Shown here piece after piece: positions 45,025-54,517 of a DNA stretch of 64,000 bases. Made by a program: the position numbers and the translations under genes. The number at the start of each line of letters is the position of its first letter. Within the stretch, counting starts at the first letter, position 1. This DNA comes from Clostridium sp. C2-6-12. GTDB lineage: Bacteria; Bacillota; Clostridia; Clostridiales; Clostridiaceae. The notes beneath the pieces were generated by a model. It saw nothing but the letters and a program-made list of their open reading frames with translations. It searched no databases and was not told where the DNA came from. The DNA lies in NCBI RefSeq assembly GCF_009928485.1, contig NZ_JAABNP010000011.1, forward strand, positions 102,643-166,642, given 5' to 3'.

Positions 45025-46398
45025 ATGAAATATGATGTGGTTATAAAAAATGGCACTATAATGGATCCTAAACGTTGGAAAAGTACTATAGCTAATATAG
45101 GAATTTTAAAGGGTAAAATTGAAAACATTACAAGAGAAGAGATAGAGGGAAAAGCTGAAATAGATGTTAGGGATAAAATAGTATGTTCAGGTATTATAGA
45201 TATTCATGCACATGTTGAAGGAAATTTAGATTGCGCAAGTATCATGGCTGCTATGGGAGTAACTACTGTATATAATGGTAATTGTGGAATGTCTCCAGAG
45301 AATCTAAAGATATTTTATGATAAAAATGAACATTTTTTAATCAATCAAATAGAGCAGATCGGACATACGAATCTTAGAGAACAAGTTGGAGTTAGGGATA
45401 GATATAAGGCGGCAAATGATGAGGAAATTGAAAAAATGAAAAGCCTTTTAACAGATGCGTTTCAGGATGGAGCTTATGGATTATCCTTTGGACTTGAATA
45501 TGTCCCTGGAAGTTCAAAAAAGGAAGTTTTAGAATTAGCTAAAATTGCAGCTAAATATGGAAAGTTAGTATCTATTCATACAAGGTCAGATTCTTATGGG
45601 GGACTTTCAACTTTGAGAGAGGCTATTGATATAACTAGAAAAACAGGTGCAGCAGTAAATATTTCTCATTTAACATATCAATTTGGAATGGGGATGGCAA
45701 CTGAGGCACTGAATATGATAGAAGAGGCTTTGGCAGAAGGGTTAGATATATCAGTGGATAGCGGCTTATATAGTGCTTTTGCAACTGCTATTGGAAGTGC
45801 TGTTTTTGATGAAGGGTGTTTGGAGAAATGGGGCTGCGACTATAACAGTTTAATTGCAGGAACCGGTAAGTATAAAGGTCAAAGATTAACTAAAGAAATT
45901 TATGAAGAACTTAGGCGTGATTCGCCAGAGGATACTGGAATTGGTATGGTAGGAGAAGAATATGAAGTTTTTGAAATTTTGGATAAGCCTTATGTGATGA
46001 TTTGTACAGATGGAGGAACTTTATATGATAAGGGTGTTCCAGGTCACCCTCAAGATGCAGGAACATATCCTAAATTTTTTAGAACCATGGTAAGGGAACA
46101 ACATAGAATCTCATGGATGGAGGCTATTAATAGATGCACTTATCTGCCAGCAAAACGTTTGGGTTTAGAAAGTAAAGGGACTATTGAAATTGGAGCTGAT
46201 GCAGATATATTGATATTTGATCCTAAGATAATAGAAGATAAGGCAGATTATCCATGTTTTGGACTAACTGAAACAAGGCCAGAAGGAATTGAATATGTAT
46301 TTGTTAATGGAGTGATGACTGTAAAAGGAAAAGATGTTTTAGATGTAAAAGCAGGAAGTGTTATTAAAGGAAACTATGATTTATGGAAATGGAAATAA
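45025..46398 (+). CDS. N-acyl-D-amino-acid deacylase-like amidohydrolase
   Basis: This 457-aa zinc-dependent amidohydrolase has the HxH metal motif in GIIDIHAHVEG, GNCGMSPEN as in D-aminoacylases, a His in LVSIHTRSD, another in NISHLTYQFG, and the catalytic Asp in MICTDGGTLYD. It should cleave an acyl or amide group from an N-acyl amino acid or similar cyclic amide. In the middle of a polyamine-type uptake and oxidation cluster, the substrate may be an N-acylated amine or gamma-lactam-like compound; this is inference. AAGAGGA lies upstream. Confidence 0.85.
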   Translation: MKYDVVIKNGTIMDPKRWKSTIANIGILKGKIENITREEIEGKAEIDVRDKIVCSGIIDIHAHVEGNLDCASIMAAMGVTTVYNGNCGMSPENLKIFYDKNEHFLINQIEQIGHTNLREQVGVRDRYKAANDEEIEKMKSLLTDAFQDGAYGLSFGLEYVPGSSKKEVLELAKIAAKYGKLVSIHTRSDSYGGLSTLREAIDITRKTGAAVNISHLTYQFGMGMATEALNMIEEALAEGLDISVDSGLYSAFATAIGSAVFDEGCLEKWGCDYNSLIAGTGKYKGQRLTKEIYEELRRDSPEDTGIGMVGEEYEVFEILDKPYVMICTDGGTLYDKGVPGHPQDAGTYPKFFRTMVREQHRISWMEAINRCTYLPAKRLGLESKGTIEIGADADILIFDPKIIEDKADYPCFGLTETRPEGIEYVFVNGVMTVKGKDVLDVKAGSVIKGNYDLWKWK

Positions 46399-46542
46399 GT
46401 TTTTTAAGATTTTTATAGATATATGTTTCGACTAACAATGAAATTCTTTCGGAATTTCTGGACTTAACAAAATATTAACCAGAACTTATAAAGTTAATAA
46501 AAACTGTTCTTATAAATTAAATAAATGAGAGGAAGCGATGGC

Positions 46543-48024
46543 ATGGAAATAAAGAAAATGTATATTAATGGGGAATGGGTAGAAGCAATTTCTAAAAGAA
46601 CAAGAGAGGTTATAAATCCTGCTAATGGACAAATAATAGCAAAGACTACAGAAGGTGACATAGAAGATACTAAATTAGCCATTGCAGCAGCTAAGAAATC
46701 CTTTTATGGCAAAGGTGAATGGAGGCGAATGAATGCTCAAGCGCGTGCAGATATTCTTCTTCATATAGCTGATAAGATAGCAGAAAAAAGAGATAAGTTT
46801 GCTATGCTAGATACTATTGATAATGGAAAACCACTTCGTGAAGCAGAAGGTGATGTTGATGATGGAATTCATTGCTTTAGATATTATGCAGGATTGATTA
46901 CAAAGCCGTATGGTGGAGTTTATGATGTAAATGATGGTTTTGGACAAATGCATTCATATACAGTTCATGAGCCGGTTGGTGTATGTGGGCAGATTACTCC
47001 TTGGAATTATCCATTTTTAATGGCGGTGTGGAAACTAGCTCCAGCCATTGCAGCTGGGAATAGTGTGGTTTTTAAACCAAGTTCTAATACGCCACTATCT
47101 ACAATAGCGTTATTTGAAATTTTTCATGAAGTTGGCCTACCAAAAGGTAGCGTAAATTTAGTATTGGGATCAGGGGGAACTGTGGGTCAAGAGATTGCAG
47201 AAAGCAAAGATGTTGATATGGTTACTTTTACAGGAAGTACAGAAGTAGGTCAAGGAATTGCAAGAGCAGCCGTTGGAAATCTTAAAAAGGTTGGATTGGA
47301 ACTTGGAGGGAAATCTCCTAATATAATTTTTGCAGATGCAGATTTTGAAGGCGCTATAGAATGGGCAATGGTTGGTATTTTCTTTAATCAAGGTGAAGTT
47401 TGTTCAGCTGGTTCACGTATAATCATTGAAGAATCTATAAAGGATAAATTCGTAGCTCGTCTTGCAGAAAAAGCAAATGCAATGACTATTGGAAATCCTG
47501 TAAATAATCCTGATATGGGTCCGTTAGTTTCAAAGGAACATATGGAGACAGTTTTAAGATATATTGAAATTGGTAAAAATGAAGGGGCTACATTAGTTTG
47601 TGGCGGTGAAAGATATACAGAGGGTGAATGTGTAGAGGGATATTATGTAAGACCAACTATATTTGATAACTGTACATCAGATATGACAATTGTTAAGGAA
47701 GAGATATTTGGACCTGTTGTAACTATTCAGACTTTTAAAACTGAAGAAGAGGCTATAGCTTTGGCTAATGATACTATATATGGACTTGCAGGTGCTGTAT
47801 TTACTTCTGATGGTACAAGGGCTTTAAAGGTAATAAGAGAAATTAGAGCGGGAATTACATGGATTAATTGTTATAATCCAACCTTTAATGAAGCACCTTG
47901 GGGTGGATATAAAATGAGTGGTTATGGTAGAGAATTAGGTGTTCATGGACTAGAAGAGTACCAAGAAATCAAGCAAATAAATATCAATTTAACACCAGGC
48001 CCAATTGGATGGTATGAACACTAA
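46543..48024 (+). CDS. NAD(P)-dependent aldehyde dehydrogenase (aminoaldehyde/betaine aldehyde type)
   Basis: This 493-aa enzyme shows PWNYPFLMAVWKLAPAIAAG, FTGSTEVGQGI for cofactor binding, the catalytic Glu in LELGGKSPN and the catalytic Cys in FFNQGEVCSAGSR. It closely resembles aldehyde dehydrogenases acting on betaine aldehyde or 4-aminobutanal. Together with the aminotransferase at 49640 it would turn putrescine into 4-aminobutyrate. An in-frame ATG at 46525 precedes the ribosome binding site GAGAGGAAG, so ATG 46543 is preferred. Confidence 0.93.
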   Translation: MEIKKMYINGEWVEAISKRTREVINPANGQIIAKTTEGDIEDTKLAIAAAKKSFYGKGEWRRMNAQARADILLHIADKIAEKRDKFAMLDTIDNGKPLREAEGDVDDGIHCFRYYAGLITKPYGGVYDVNDGFGQMHSYTVHEPVGVCGQITPWNYPFLMAVWKLAPAIAAGNSVVFKPSSNTPLSTIALFEIFHEVGLPKGSVNLVLGSGGTVGQEIAESKDVDMVTFTGSTEVGQGIARAAVGNLKKVGLELGGKSPNIIFADADFEGAIEWAMVGIFFNQGEVCSAGSRIIIEESIKDKFVARLAEKANAMTIGNPVNNPDMGPLVSKEHMETVLRYIEIGKNEGATLVCGGERYTEGECVEGYYVRPTIFDNCTSDMTIVKEEIFGPVVTIQTFKTEEEAIALANDTIYGLAGAVFTSDGTRALKVIREIRAGITWINCYNPTFNEAPWGGYKMSGYGRELGVHGLEEYQEIKQININLTPGPIGWYEH

Positions 48025-48074
48025 AATAATAATACAATACTTAGACAATAATTTTAAATCATTAAAAAATATAA

Positions 48075-48112
48075 AAATAGTAACTTGAATAAAGTTCAAG
48101 TTACTATTTTTA
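48075..48112. terminator. Bidirectional terminator between ALDH and DUF1874 genes
   Basis: A perfect 15-bp stem (48075-48089 with 48095-48109, 5-base loop) has T-rich tails on both strands and sits between convergent genes. Confidence 0.85.
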
Positions 48113-48158
48113 TATGCATTATAACATTGGAATTAACTGCTAAAAATGAGTATAGCAA

Positions 48159-48491
48159 TTATTCTAACCGCTCCATTAATTTAAAAGAATAGCCTATTTC
48201 ATCTATTTCAGCTCTGCACAAAATACTACCTTCAGGAGGTCTTTTGTTTAATTTAAAAACAATAGCTTTTTGACCAATTTCTTGTTTGAAGTCTATACGA
48301 TTCATAGGTATATTAATATTAAAGGTATCTGATATACATTTAGCAGTTGCTTCATGGCCTATTGCAGAAATAAAACCATTTTCCAATACAAGTTTTTTCG
48401 CATCATCAACAGTTATGTCACTAATTCTATATAAACCATTTGTTGTTGCGATTGTTCCATTAAATATTCCAATCTTCATATTATTAGACAT
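48159..48491 (-). CDS. DUF1874 protein (AcrIII-1/Crn2 ring-nuclease family)
   Basis: This 110-aa protein matches the DUF1874 family: LVLENGFISAIGHEATAKCI, then IPMNRIDFKQEIGQKAIVFK, then RPPEGSILCRAEIDEIGYS. The His in SAIGHEAT aligns with the catalytic His of the viral anti-CRISPR AcrIII-1, which degrades the cyclic tetra-adenylate messenger of type III CRISPR systems; the bacterial relatives are called Crn2. No CRISPR array or cas gene is in this window. A start at 48515 would lie upstream of the GAGGTGAT ribosome binding site, so ATG 48491 is chosen. It lies 13 bases after the LuxR gene and is co-transcribed with it. Confidence 0.85.
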   Translation of the reverse strand: MSNNMKIGIFNGTIATTNGLYRISDITVDDAKKLVLENGFISAIGHEATAKCISDTFNINIPMNRIDFKQEIGQKAIVFKLNKRPPEGSILCRAEIDEIGYSFKLMERLE

Positions 48492-48504
48492 TATAACATC
48501 ACCT

Positions 48505-49269
48505 CTAAAAATCATTTTCTTCTCTGAATTTCAATAAGTTCCATTTAGTAGAAACATTAAATTTGCGGTATAAATTTTGTATATGCTTTTTTAAGGTATA
48601 TCCACTTATATAGAGTTTTTCTGCTATTTCATCGTTATTCATATCTTGAAAAATAAGTTGTAAAACTTCTACTTCGCGATTTGTTAAATTATATCGTGAA
48701 GCCAGATTTGCTATTGAATAGGATGGATTTAAAGAATTTTTTGAGTCATTTGTGTAATATTCATAAAAACGAAAATTAAGATGATCACTAAAAGCTTTTA
48801 TTATAAACATTTCCTCATCATTAAAATCGCCTTCTTCTTTTGTTCTATATAATGTAAGCACACCTAAAAATAAATCATTATAAACAAGGTTCAATTGTAA
48901 AGAATAATGGAGTCCAAATGGTTCATAGCATTTCTTATAAAGAATAGTTTTTATTCTCTCCTCTTCAGGCATTAAATCGCTTTCTCTAATTAATAAGCAT
49001 TGACCACTTAACATGACCCATTTAGCATAATCTTGATCTTGATTCAATAAATAACTTTTTTCAACTTCCGAGTAAATTTCAGGTATACAAACTGGCTCGT
49101 AAAGAAGATTGTCTGAATCAGTATGATCAGCCATTAATATACTAGAAGCTGTGTTTGGAATAATCATCTTTAAAAGATTTAGGAATGTTATTTTCATAGT
49201 ATTGAAATCAAGCATACTATGAATTTGATATATTATATTATTTATTAAGAGAAATTCATTGTTTTGCAT
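48505..49269 (-). CDS. LuxR-type transcriptional regulator (second of two)
   Basis: This 254-aa paralogue of the regulator at 39629 has the same layout: a sensory region starting FLLINNIIYQIHSM, the shared KKCYEPFGLHYSLQLN region, and a C-terminal LuxR helix-turn-helix (YNLTNREVEVLQLIFQDMNN, then DEIAEKLYISGYTLKKHIQN). GAGAGGT selects ATG 49269 over 49284. It is divergent from the aminotransferase gene, and the pair of regulators brackets the polyamine island. DUF1874 is encoded downstream in the same operon. Confidence 0.85.
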   Translation of the reverse strand: MQNNEFLLINNIIYQIHSMLDFNTMKITFLNLLKMIIPNTASSILMADHTDSDNLLYEPVCIPEIYSEVEKSYLLNQDQDYAKWVMLSGQCLLIRESDLMPEEERIKTILYKKCYEPFGLHYSLQLNLVYNDLFLGVLTLYRTKEEGDFNDEEMFIIKAFSDHLNFRFYEYYTNDSKNSLNPSYSIANLASRYNLTNREVEVLQLIFQDMNNDEIAEKLYISGYTLKKHIQNLYRKFNVSTKWNLLKFREENDF

Positions 49270-49454
49270 ATAAATACCTCTCATTATAATTAAAATTAAG
49301 TATTCCTCATTAAAAAATAGTGTATCATAATCGAGAGCTATTGTATATATTTGTTAAAATACTGAAGGTAGACAAAGCAAGCTTTCATAAGATTAGCAAG
49401 TTTATCCCAAACACTTATTAAGTATTATGAATTATGTATTAAAATTAAGATTAA

Positions 49455-49476
49455 AGGTACTTATAAAGTAGTATAT
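49455..49476. promoter_or_regulatory. Palindromic motif, copy C
   Basis: AGGTACTTA, TAAA, GTAGTATAT: the right half matches copy A exactly, and TAAAGTAGTATAT is shared base for base. A further half site in reverse (GTATATACTAC) lies at 49518-49528. Both are in the 370-base divergent gap between the second LuxR gene and the aminotransferase gene, which has no other visible content. Confidence 0.45.
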
Positions 49477-49639
49477 ATACTCTTAAAATAATGTTATAAC
49501 CATACCTCAAGAGAATTGTATATACTACATTATTTATCTTATAATAATAGCAATAAATGAAATAACGCAAATACAACGGTGTATTATTGGTTCAAAAATC
49601 AATTAATATGCCGTTTTAATTTTAGGGAGGAATAAAATT

Positions 49640-50995
49640 ATGAGAGAAAGAAAGCAAGTTATAGAAGATTTAGAAAAAGTTATAGGTTTCATTAAATCAG
49701 ATGAGTTAACAAATGATGAAAAGGAACAAATTACAAAGGATACAGTAAATTATTTTGATAACTATGTAAGTCCAGGCTGGCTTAAATATAGGAAATCGGT
49801 ATCAACTAATGCAGCAGTGGTAGAATGGACAGATAAAGGTGCTTATTGTACAGGCCTTTATGGGGAAAAGTTTATTGATTGCTTAGGTGGTTTTGGTATT
49901 TACACATGCGGACATAGAAATGAAGATATACTTGATGTTGTAAAAGCACAACTTGATCACCAAGCATTACATTCACAAGAATTACTAGATCCGTTGAGAG
50001 GATATCTTGCAAAAGCAGTTGCAGATATTACTCCGGGGGATTTAGAATATTGCTTCTTTACTAATGGAGGAGCTGAAGCTGTAGAAATGGGACTAAAGCT
50101 TGCAAGAATTGCAACAGGTGGAAGATGGTATATATCAACAGTTGGAGCCTTTCATGGTAAATCAATGGGGGCTGTTTCTATGGGAGGAAAAGGCACCTAT
50201 AGAATTCCTTACACACCAATGGTGCAACAAGTTCAACATGTGGAATATGGTAATTCAGAAGATATGAGAAAGGCAATAAGAAATCTTCATGCAGTAGGAG
50301 AGAAAGTCGCAGCGGTTATATTAGAACCAATACAAGGAGAAGCAGGAATTATTGTCCCTCCAGAAGGATATTTAAAAGAAGTTCGTAAAATATGTGATGA
50401 ATATGGGGTTGCATTAATATTTGATGAAATTCAAACTGGTATGGGTAGAACAGGAGCTATGTGGAGATGTGAAGCAGAAGGGGTAACACCTGATATCATG
50501 ACTTTTGGAAAAGCCTTTGGAGGAGGAATAATGCCAATAACAGGTATTATATGTAGACCTAAAATGTGGACAGAAGAATTAATTGATAATCCATGGCTGC
50601 TTGGATCGCCGACCTTTGGTGGAAATCCAGTTTGTTGTTCAGCAGCAATAGCAACAATAAAGTATATGCTTGAAAATGATGTACCAGGACAATGTAAAGA
50701 AAAAGGGGAGTACTTAAAAGCGGGATTAGAAAAGTTATGGAAGAAGTATCCTACAGTAATTAACGATGTCAGAGGGATTGGACTTATGTTAGCAGTTGAG
50801 TTCTGTGAAAGTGATATAGGATATTCGGTTGCTAAGGGAATGTTCAAAAGAGGTGTAATGACAGCAGGTACCTTAGTAAATGCAAAATGTGTTCGTTTTG
50901 AGCCAGCAGCCGTTATTACAAAAGAAGACATGGATAATGTGATTGAAAGAATGGATGCTGCACTGGATGATACAAAGAAAGAGTTTAGCTTATAA
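49640..50995 (+). CDS. Class III aminotransferase, putrescine/diamine type
   Basis: This 451-aa PLP-dependent enzyme has ECCFFTNGGAEAVEMG-like cofactor binding (here EYCFFTNGGAEAVEMGLK), the Asp of ALIFDEIQTGMGRTG and the Schiff-base Lys in IMTFGKAFGGGIMP. The N-terminal extension with DYFDNYVSPGW-like sequence (NYFDNYVSPGWLKYRKS) is characteristic of putrescine aminotransferases (PatA/YgjG). It would convert putrescine to 4-aminobutanal for the aldehyde dehydrogenase encoded upstream. GGGAGGAA lies upstream and a terminator follows. Confidence 0.9.
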   Translation: MRERKQVIEDLEKVIGFIKSDELTNDEKEQITKDTVNYFDNYVSPGWLKYRKSVSTNAAVVEWTDKGAYCTGLYGEKFIDCLGGFGIYTCGHRNEDILDVVKAQLDHQALHSQELLDPLRGYLAKAVADITPGDLEYCFFTNGGAEAVEMGLKLARIATGGRWYISTVGAFHGKSMGAVSMGGKGTYRIPYTPMVQQVQHVEYGNSEDMRKAIRNLHAVGEKVAAVILEPIQGEAGIIVPPEGYLKEVRKICDEYGVALIFDEIQTGMGRTGAMWRCEAEGVTPDIMTFGKAFGGGIMPITGIICRPKMWTEELIDNPWLLGSPTFGGNPVCCSAAIATIKYMLENDVPGQCKEKGEYLKAGLEKLWKKYPTVINDVRGIGLMLAVEFCESDIGYSVAKGMFKRGVMTAGTLVNAKCVRFEPAAVITKEDMDNVIERMDAALDDTKKEFSL

Positions 50996-51008
50996 GAGTT
51001 TTAAGAAG

Positions 51009-51043
51009 AGGTGCTATATATTTAATATATAGCACCTTTTTTA
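51009..51043 (+). terminator. Terminator after the aminotransferase
   Basis: AGGTGCTATATA pairs perfectly with TATATAGCACCT around a 5-base loop, followed by TTTTTTATATTT. Confidence 0.88.
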
Positions 51044-51300
51044 TATTTAATAAGATGAATGTTCATGAAACAATTAACGTTAAATACAACTATATATAAA
51101 TATGATGAATGCAAGATTTATAAAATAAAAAAATAATAGTCGTTTTATAAAGGAAAAAGGGAAAAAAAAGAGAATATTATAAGATATTAGGTGACAATAA
51201 AATATAAAATTTTATATATTATATTCATAAGCAATTTATAAAATGTAATAAATAAAATACTGTAAAACAATTTTAAATTTTAATGTAAGGAGAGGTTAGG

Positions 51301-52605
51301 ATGAAAAAAATATTAAGTTGCATTTTTTTTATGATTTTTCTGATAACGATATCATTTGGCGGGATTGGATGTAGTAAATCTAATGAAGTATTAAGTGATA
51401 AAGCTGATGATGCTCAAACAGTAAAATTGAAAATGATATGGTGGGGGAATAATCAAAGAAAAGAATTAACAGAAAAAGCAATTCAATTATTTCAACAAAA
51501 GCATCCAAATGTAAAATTTGAAACAACAAGTTATGCAAATACAACGGATGTAAAGGTTAACTTAGCTATGAATACAGCAGATGAGGACATGCCTGATATT
51601 ATTCAAGCTAATTATGATTTTGTTCATGATTATGCAAATAGAAACTTATTTGAATCATTTGAACCATATGTTGAGAAAAATATTGTGAATTTATCTGATG
51701 TTGATAAATCAAGCTTGGAGGCTGGAATTGATAATGGACAGCTATATGGGCTTCCATGGGGAATTAATGCGTATTGTGTGGCCGTAAATCCATCGATGTT
51801 TGAAAAGGCTGGAGTAGATATACTTAAGTCTGGATATACATATGATGAATTATATGAAACTCTTAAAAAGCTAAAATCTCAAATAAATGATCCGAATTTT
51901 TATCCATTAGCTAATTTTGTTGATTACAATAATTTTGTTAGGGCATATGGAAGCACATATTTTAATTCAGAAGGAACAGCATTAGGTTATAAAGATGATC
52001 AGATTTTTATAGATTATTTTAAATTTTATAAAAAATGTCTTGATGAAGGTTTAATTGCACCAGTTACAATCACAGATAAGAATACTTTGATTTCATCTGG
52101 AAAATCTGCACTTTGGTGGGGAGTTACTAATCAAGTATCTGGTCTTAATAAATCTACTAATACAGTTATGAAAATAGTATCAGTGCCTTCAAAAACAAAA
52201 GGAAAAATTACGAGCTGTATTAGACCATCAATGTATCTTTGTGTTTCGTCATATTCTAAGCATAAAAAAGAAGCTATGGAATTCATTGATTTTTTAACAA
52301 ACGATTTAGAGGTTAACGACATATTAAAAGCAGAAAGAGGAGTATCAACTTCGACAAAGGTAAGTGATAATTTAGAAAAGAAAGCAAGTGAAGCTGATAA
52401 GCAACAGTATTTATTTCTAAAATATATTAAAGAAAATCCAAGTCCTCAAGATCCACCAACACCAAATACAGCAGGTAATGTTAATGCACTTTTACAAAGA
52501 TTATCTGATGAAATTTTGGCTGGCAAACTTACACCAGAAGATGCTGCTAAGCAATTTAGAACAAGTGCAAACAAAATTCTAAGTGGTGTGAAAGGAGGAG
52601 AGTAA
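51301..52605 (+). CDS. Extracellular solute-binding lipoprotein (family 1), coupled to a chemoreceptor
   Basis: This 434-aa binding protein has a lipobox GGIGC with Cys24. Features of family 1 sugar-type binding proteins are [42 protein letters not shown] and [16 protein letters not shown]. No ABC permease or ATPase gene is nearby. Instead the chemoreceptor gene begins one base after its stop. It therefore probably serves sensing rather than uptake, presenting a bound sugar to the receptor. AAGGAGAGG lies upstream. The 255-base gap before it has no visible gene. Confidence 0.88.
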   Translation: MKKILSCIFFMIFLITISFGGIGCSKSNEVLSDKADDAQTVKLKMIWWGNNQRKELTEKAIQLFQQKHPNVKFETTSYANTTDVKVNLAMNTADEDMPDIIQANYDFVHDYANRNLFESFEPYVEKNIVNLSDVDKSSLEAGIDNGQLYGLPWGINAYCVAVNPSMFEKAGVDILKSGYTYDELYETLKKLKSQINDPNFYPLANFVDYNNFVRAYGSTYFNSEGTALGYKDDQIFIDYFKFYKKCLDEGLIAPVTITDKNTLISSGKSALWWGVTNQVSGLNKSTNTVMKIVSVPSKTKGKITSCIRPSMYLCVSSYSKHKKEAMEFIDFLTNDLEVNDILKAERGVSTSTKVSDNLEKKASEADKQQYLFLKYIKENPSPQDPPTPNTAGNVNALLQRLSDEILAGKLTPEDAAKQFRTSANKILSGVKGGE

Positions 52606-52606
52606 T

Positions 52607-54313
52607 ATGAGAATTACTATTCGTCAAAAACTATATGGTGGATTTACGGCTGTACTGCTATTTTTAGTTATTGTTGCTGTAGCTAATTATATATTAACAA
52701 GCAAAGTAAATGATAAAAATACAAATCTGATAAATAATAATACTAAAATTGTAAGTTATGTTAAGGATTTAAACAATGCTATTAGTGATGAGCAAGCTAG
52801 TGTAAATTACTTTCTTTTAACAGGTGATGCTGCGTATTTAAAGTCATATCAAAGAGCATTTGATATGTATAATGAAAAAAGTAAACAAATTAGTGAACTA
52901 ATAAAAGGCAAAGATAGTTGGCAGATTTTGCAAGGATTAGATTTAATTCAACAACAATACGTTATTGCAGCTGACCAAATGATTGATGATAAAAGAAAAA
53001 ATAGCATAGATAAATACACAAAAAATGCTGAAGCTCAAGGACCATTAATTCAAAAGTTTACAGAAACAGCAGAAAAGTTTATTAATAACGAAGAAGAAGT
53101 CTTAAATAAAGAAATTGAAAGCACAAAAAAAATAGTTAATTCTACAAAAATTCTTATTACAGCTATAACAATTATTACATTATTGTTAGGATTGAGCATT
53201 GCATATTGGATTAGCAACTTAATTTCAAAGCCAATTAAATTATTATCAGAAACAGCATCTAAAATTGCTGAAGGAGATCTTACGACCAATGAAATACAAA
53301 TTAAAACAAAGAGTAATGATGAAATTAGTGAATTGGTTAAGGCTTTCAATAAAATGACTAATAATTTGCGAAAGCTGATTTTAGAAATGAGCACAGCAGC
53401 TTCACAAGTAGCAAAGTCAGCGGAAGAAATGACAACAGGTGCCGCGGAAACTACTAAAGTTACTAAATATGTTGCTAGTATTACTCAAGATTTGGCAAGT
53501 GGAACAGAACGCCAAGTTACTAGCGTTGAAGAAAATGTTAATTCAGTACGTAAAATGGATGATGAGGCAAATGAAATTAATTTAAGAGCACAGAATGTAA
53601 ATGACCAAGTAGTAAAAACGTCAGAGCTTATAATAGAAGGAAATACAGCAGTTCAAAAGACAATAGAACAAATGAATTCTATTAAAAATATCGTAGCAGA
53701 TATTGCACAAGCTGTTAATGAATTAGGAGATCAATCTAACAAAATTAATCAAATAATAAGCATTATAACAGATATTGCAGATCAGACAAACCTTCTTTCA
53801 TTAAATGCATCTATAGAGGCGGCAAGAGCAGGAGAAGCTGGAAAAGGTTTTGCAGTAGTAGCGTCTGAAGTAAGTAAATTAGCAGAACAGACAGCTGCAT
53901 CAGGAAAACAAGTATCAGATGTTGTAAAAACAATATTAGATAAGACTAGAAAAACTATAAGTATAGTTGAAGAAGGCGAAAAAGAAGTTGAAGATGGAAT
54001 AGAAACTGTTTATGCAGCTGGAACATCTTTTGATATGATACAAAATTCTATTAATGAGGTTAGAAATACAATTGAAGAAGTTTCAAAAGCATCAAAGCAC
54101 ATGAGTGAAGGTACAGATAAACTGGTTACAGCCTTTGATACAATTCAAACAATTTCTAAAGCAGCAGCTGATGGAACTCAAAATGTATCTGCATCTACTG
54201 AAGAGCAGTTAGCAACTATGGAAGGTGTTGCAAATTCAGCAGCTTCTTTAAGCGTTATGTCAGAAGAACTACTAAATTTAATTAGTACATTCAAGGTTAA
54301 TGGCAGTAAATAA
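52607..54313 (+). CDS. Methyl-accepting chemotaxis protein with four-helix sensor
   Basis: This 568-aa receptor has TM1 at about 12-30, a roughly 150-aa helical extracellular domain (4HB/CHASE3-like), TM2 at about 181-203, a HAMP domain (about 204-256) and a signalling domain. Its tip contains [20 protein letters not shown] and [28 protein letters not shown] at the end of the binding-protein gene and a one-base gap couple their translation. A helical sensor that binds no sugar itself but docks a loaded binding protein would be Tar/Trg-like; this is inference. Confidence 0.93.
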   Translation: MRITIRQKLYGGFTAVLLFLVIVAVANYILTSKVNDKNTNLINNNTKIVSYVKDLNNAISDEQASVNYFLLTGDAAYLKSYQRAFDMYNEKSKQISELIKGKDSWQILQGLDLIQQQYVIAADQMIDDKRKNSIDKYTKNAEAQGPLIQKFTETAEKFINNEEEVLNKEIESTKKIVNSTKILITAITIITLLLGLSIAYWISNLISKPIKLLSETASKIAEGDLTTNEIQIKTKSNDEISELVKAFNKMTNNLRKLILEMSTAASQVAKSAEEMTTGAAETTKVTKYVASITQDLASGTERQVTSVEENVNSVRKMDDEANEINLRAQNVNDQVVKTSELIIEGNTAVQKTIEQMNSIKNIVADIAQAVNELGDQSNKINQIISIITDIADQTNLLSLNASIEAARAGEAGKGFAVVASEVSKLAEQTAASGKQVSDVVKTILDKTRKTISIVEEGEKEVEDGIETVYAAGTSFDMIQNSINEVRNTIEEVSKASKHMSEGTDKLVTAFDTIQTISKAAADGTQNVSASTEEQLATMEGVANSAASLSVMSEELLNLISTFKVNGSK

Positions 54314-54340
54314 TATAAAATGGTAAACTACCCACAATAT

Positions 54341-54403
54341 ATACTCACTTTATAGTAGGAAGCTAAAGGAAAAAAGCTATCAACTAAAAAGTGAGTATTT
54401 TTT
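54341..54403 (+). terminator. Terminator after the first chemoreceptor
   Basis: ATACTCACTTT (54341-54351) pairs with AAAGTGAGTAT (54388-54398); the loop folds further (AGCT/AGCT) and TTTTTTCT follows. Confidence 0.82.
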
Positions 54404-54517
54404 CTATAACATAATTTTAAGGTAATATATGTTATAGTAAAAAAATAATGTATAATTATATTAACCTTAATTATATAGAATAGTATATTTAAGGTTACAT
54501 AAGAATGGGGCAGGGGA

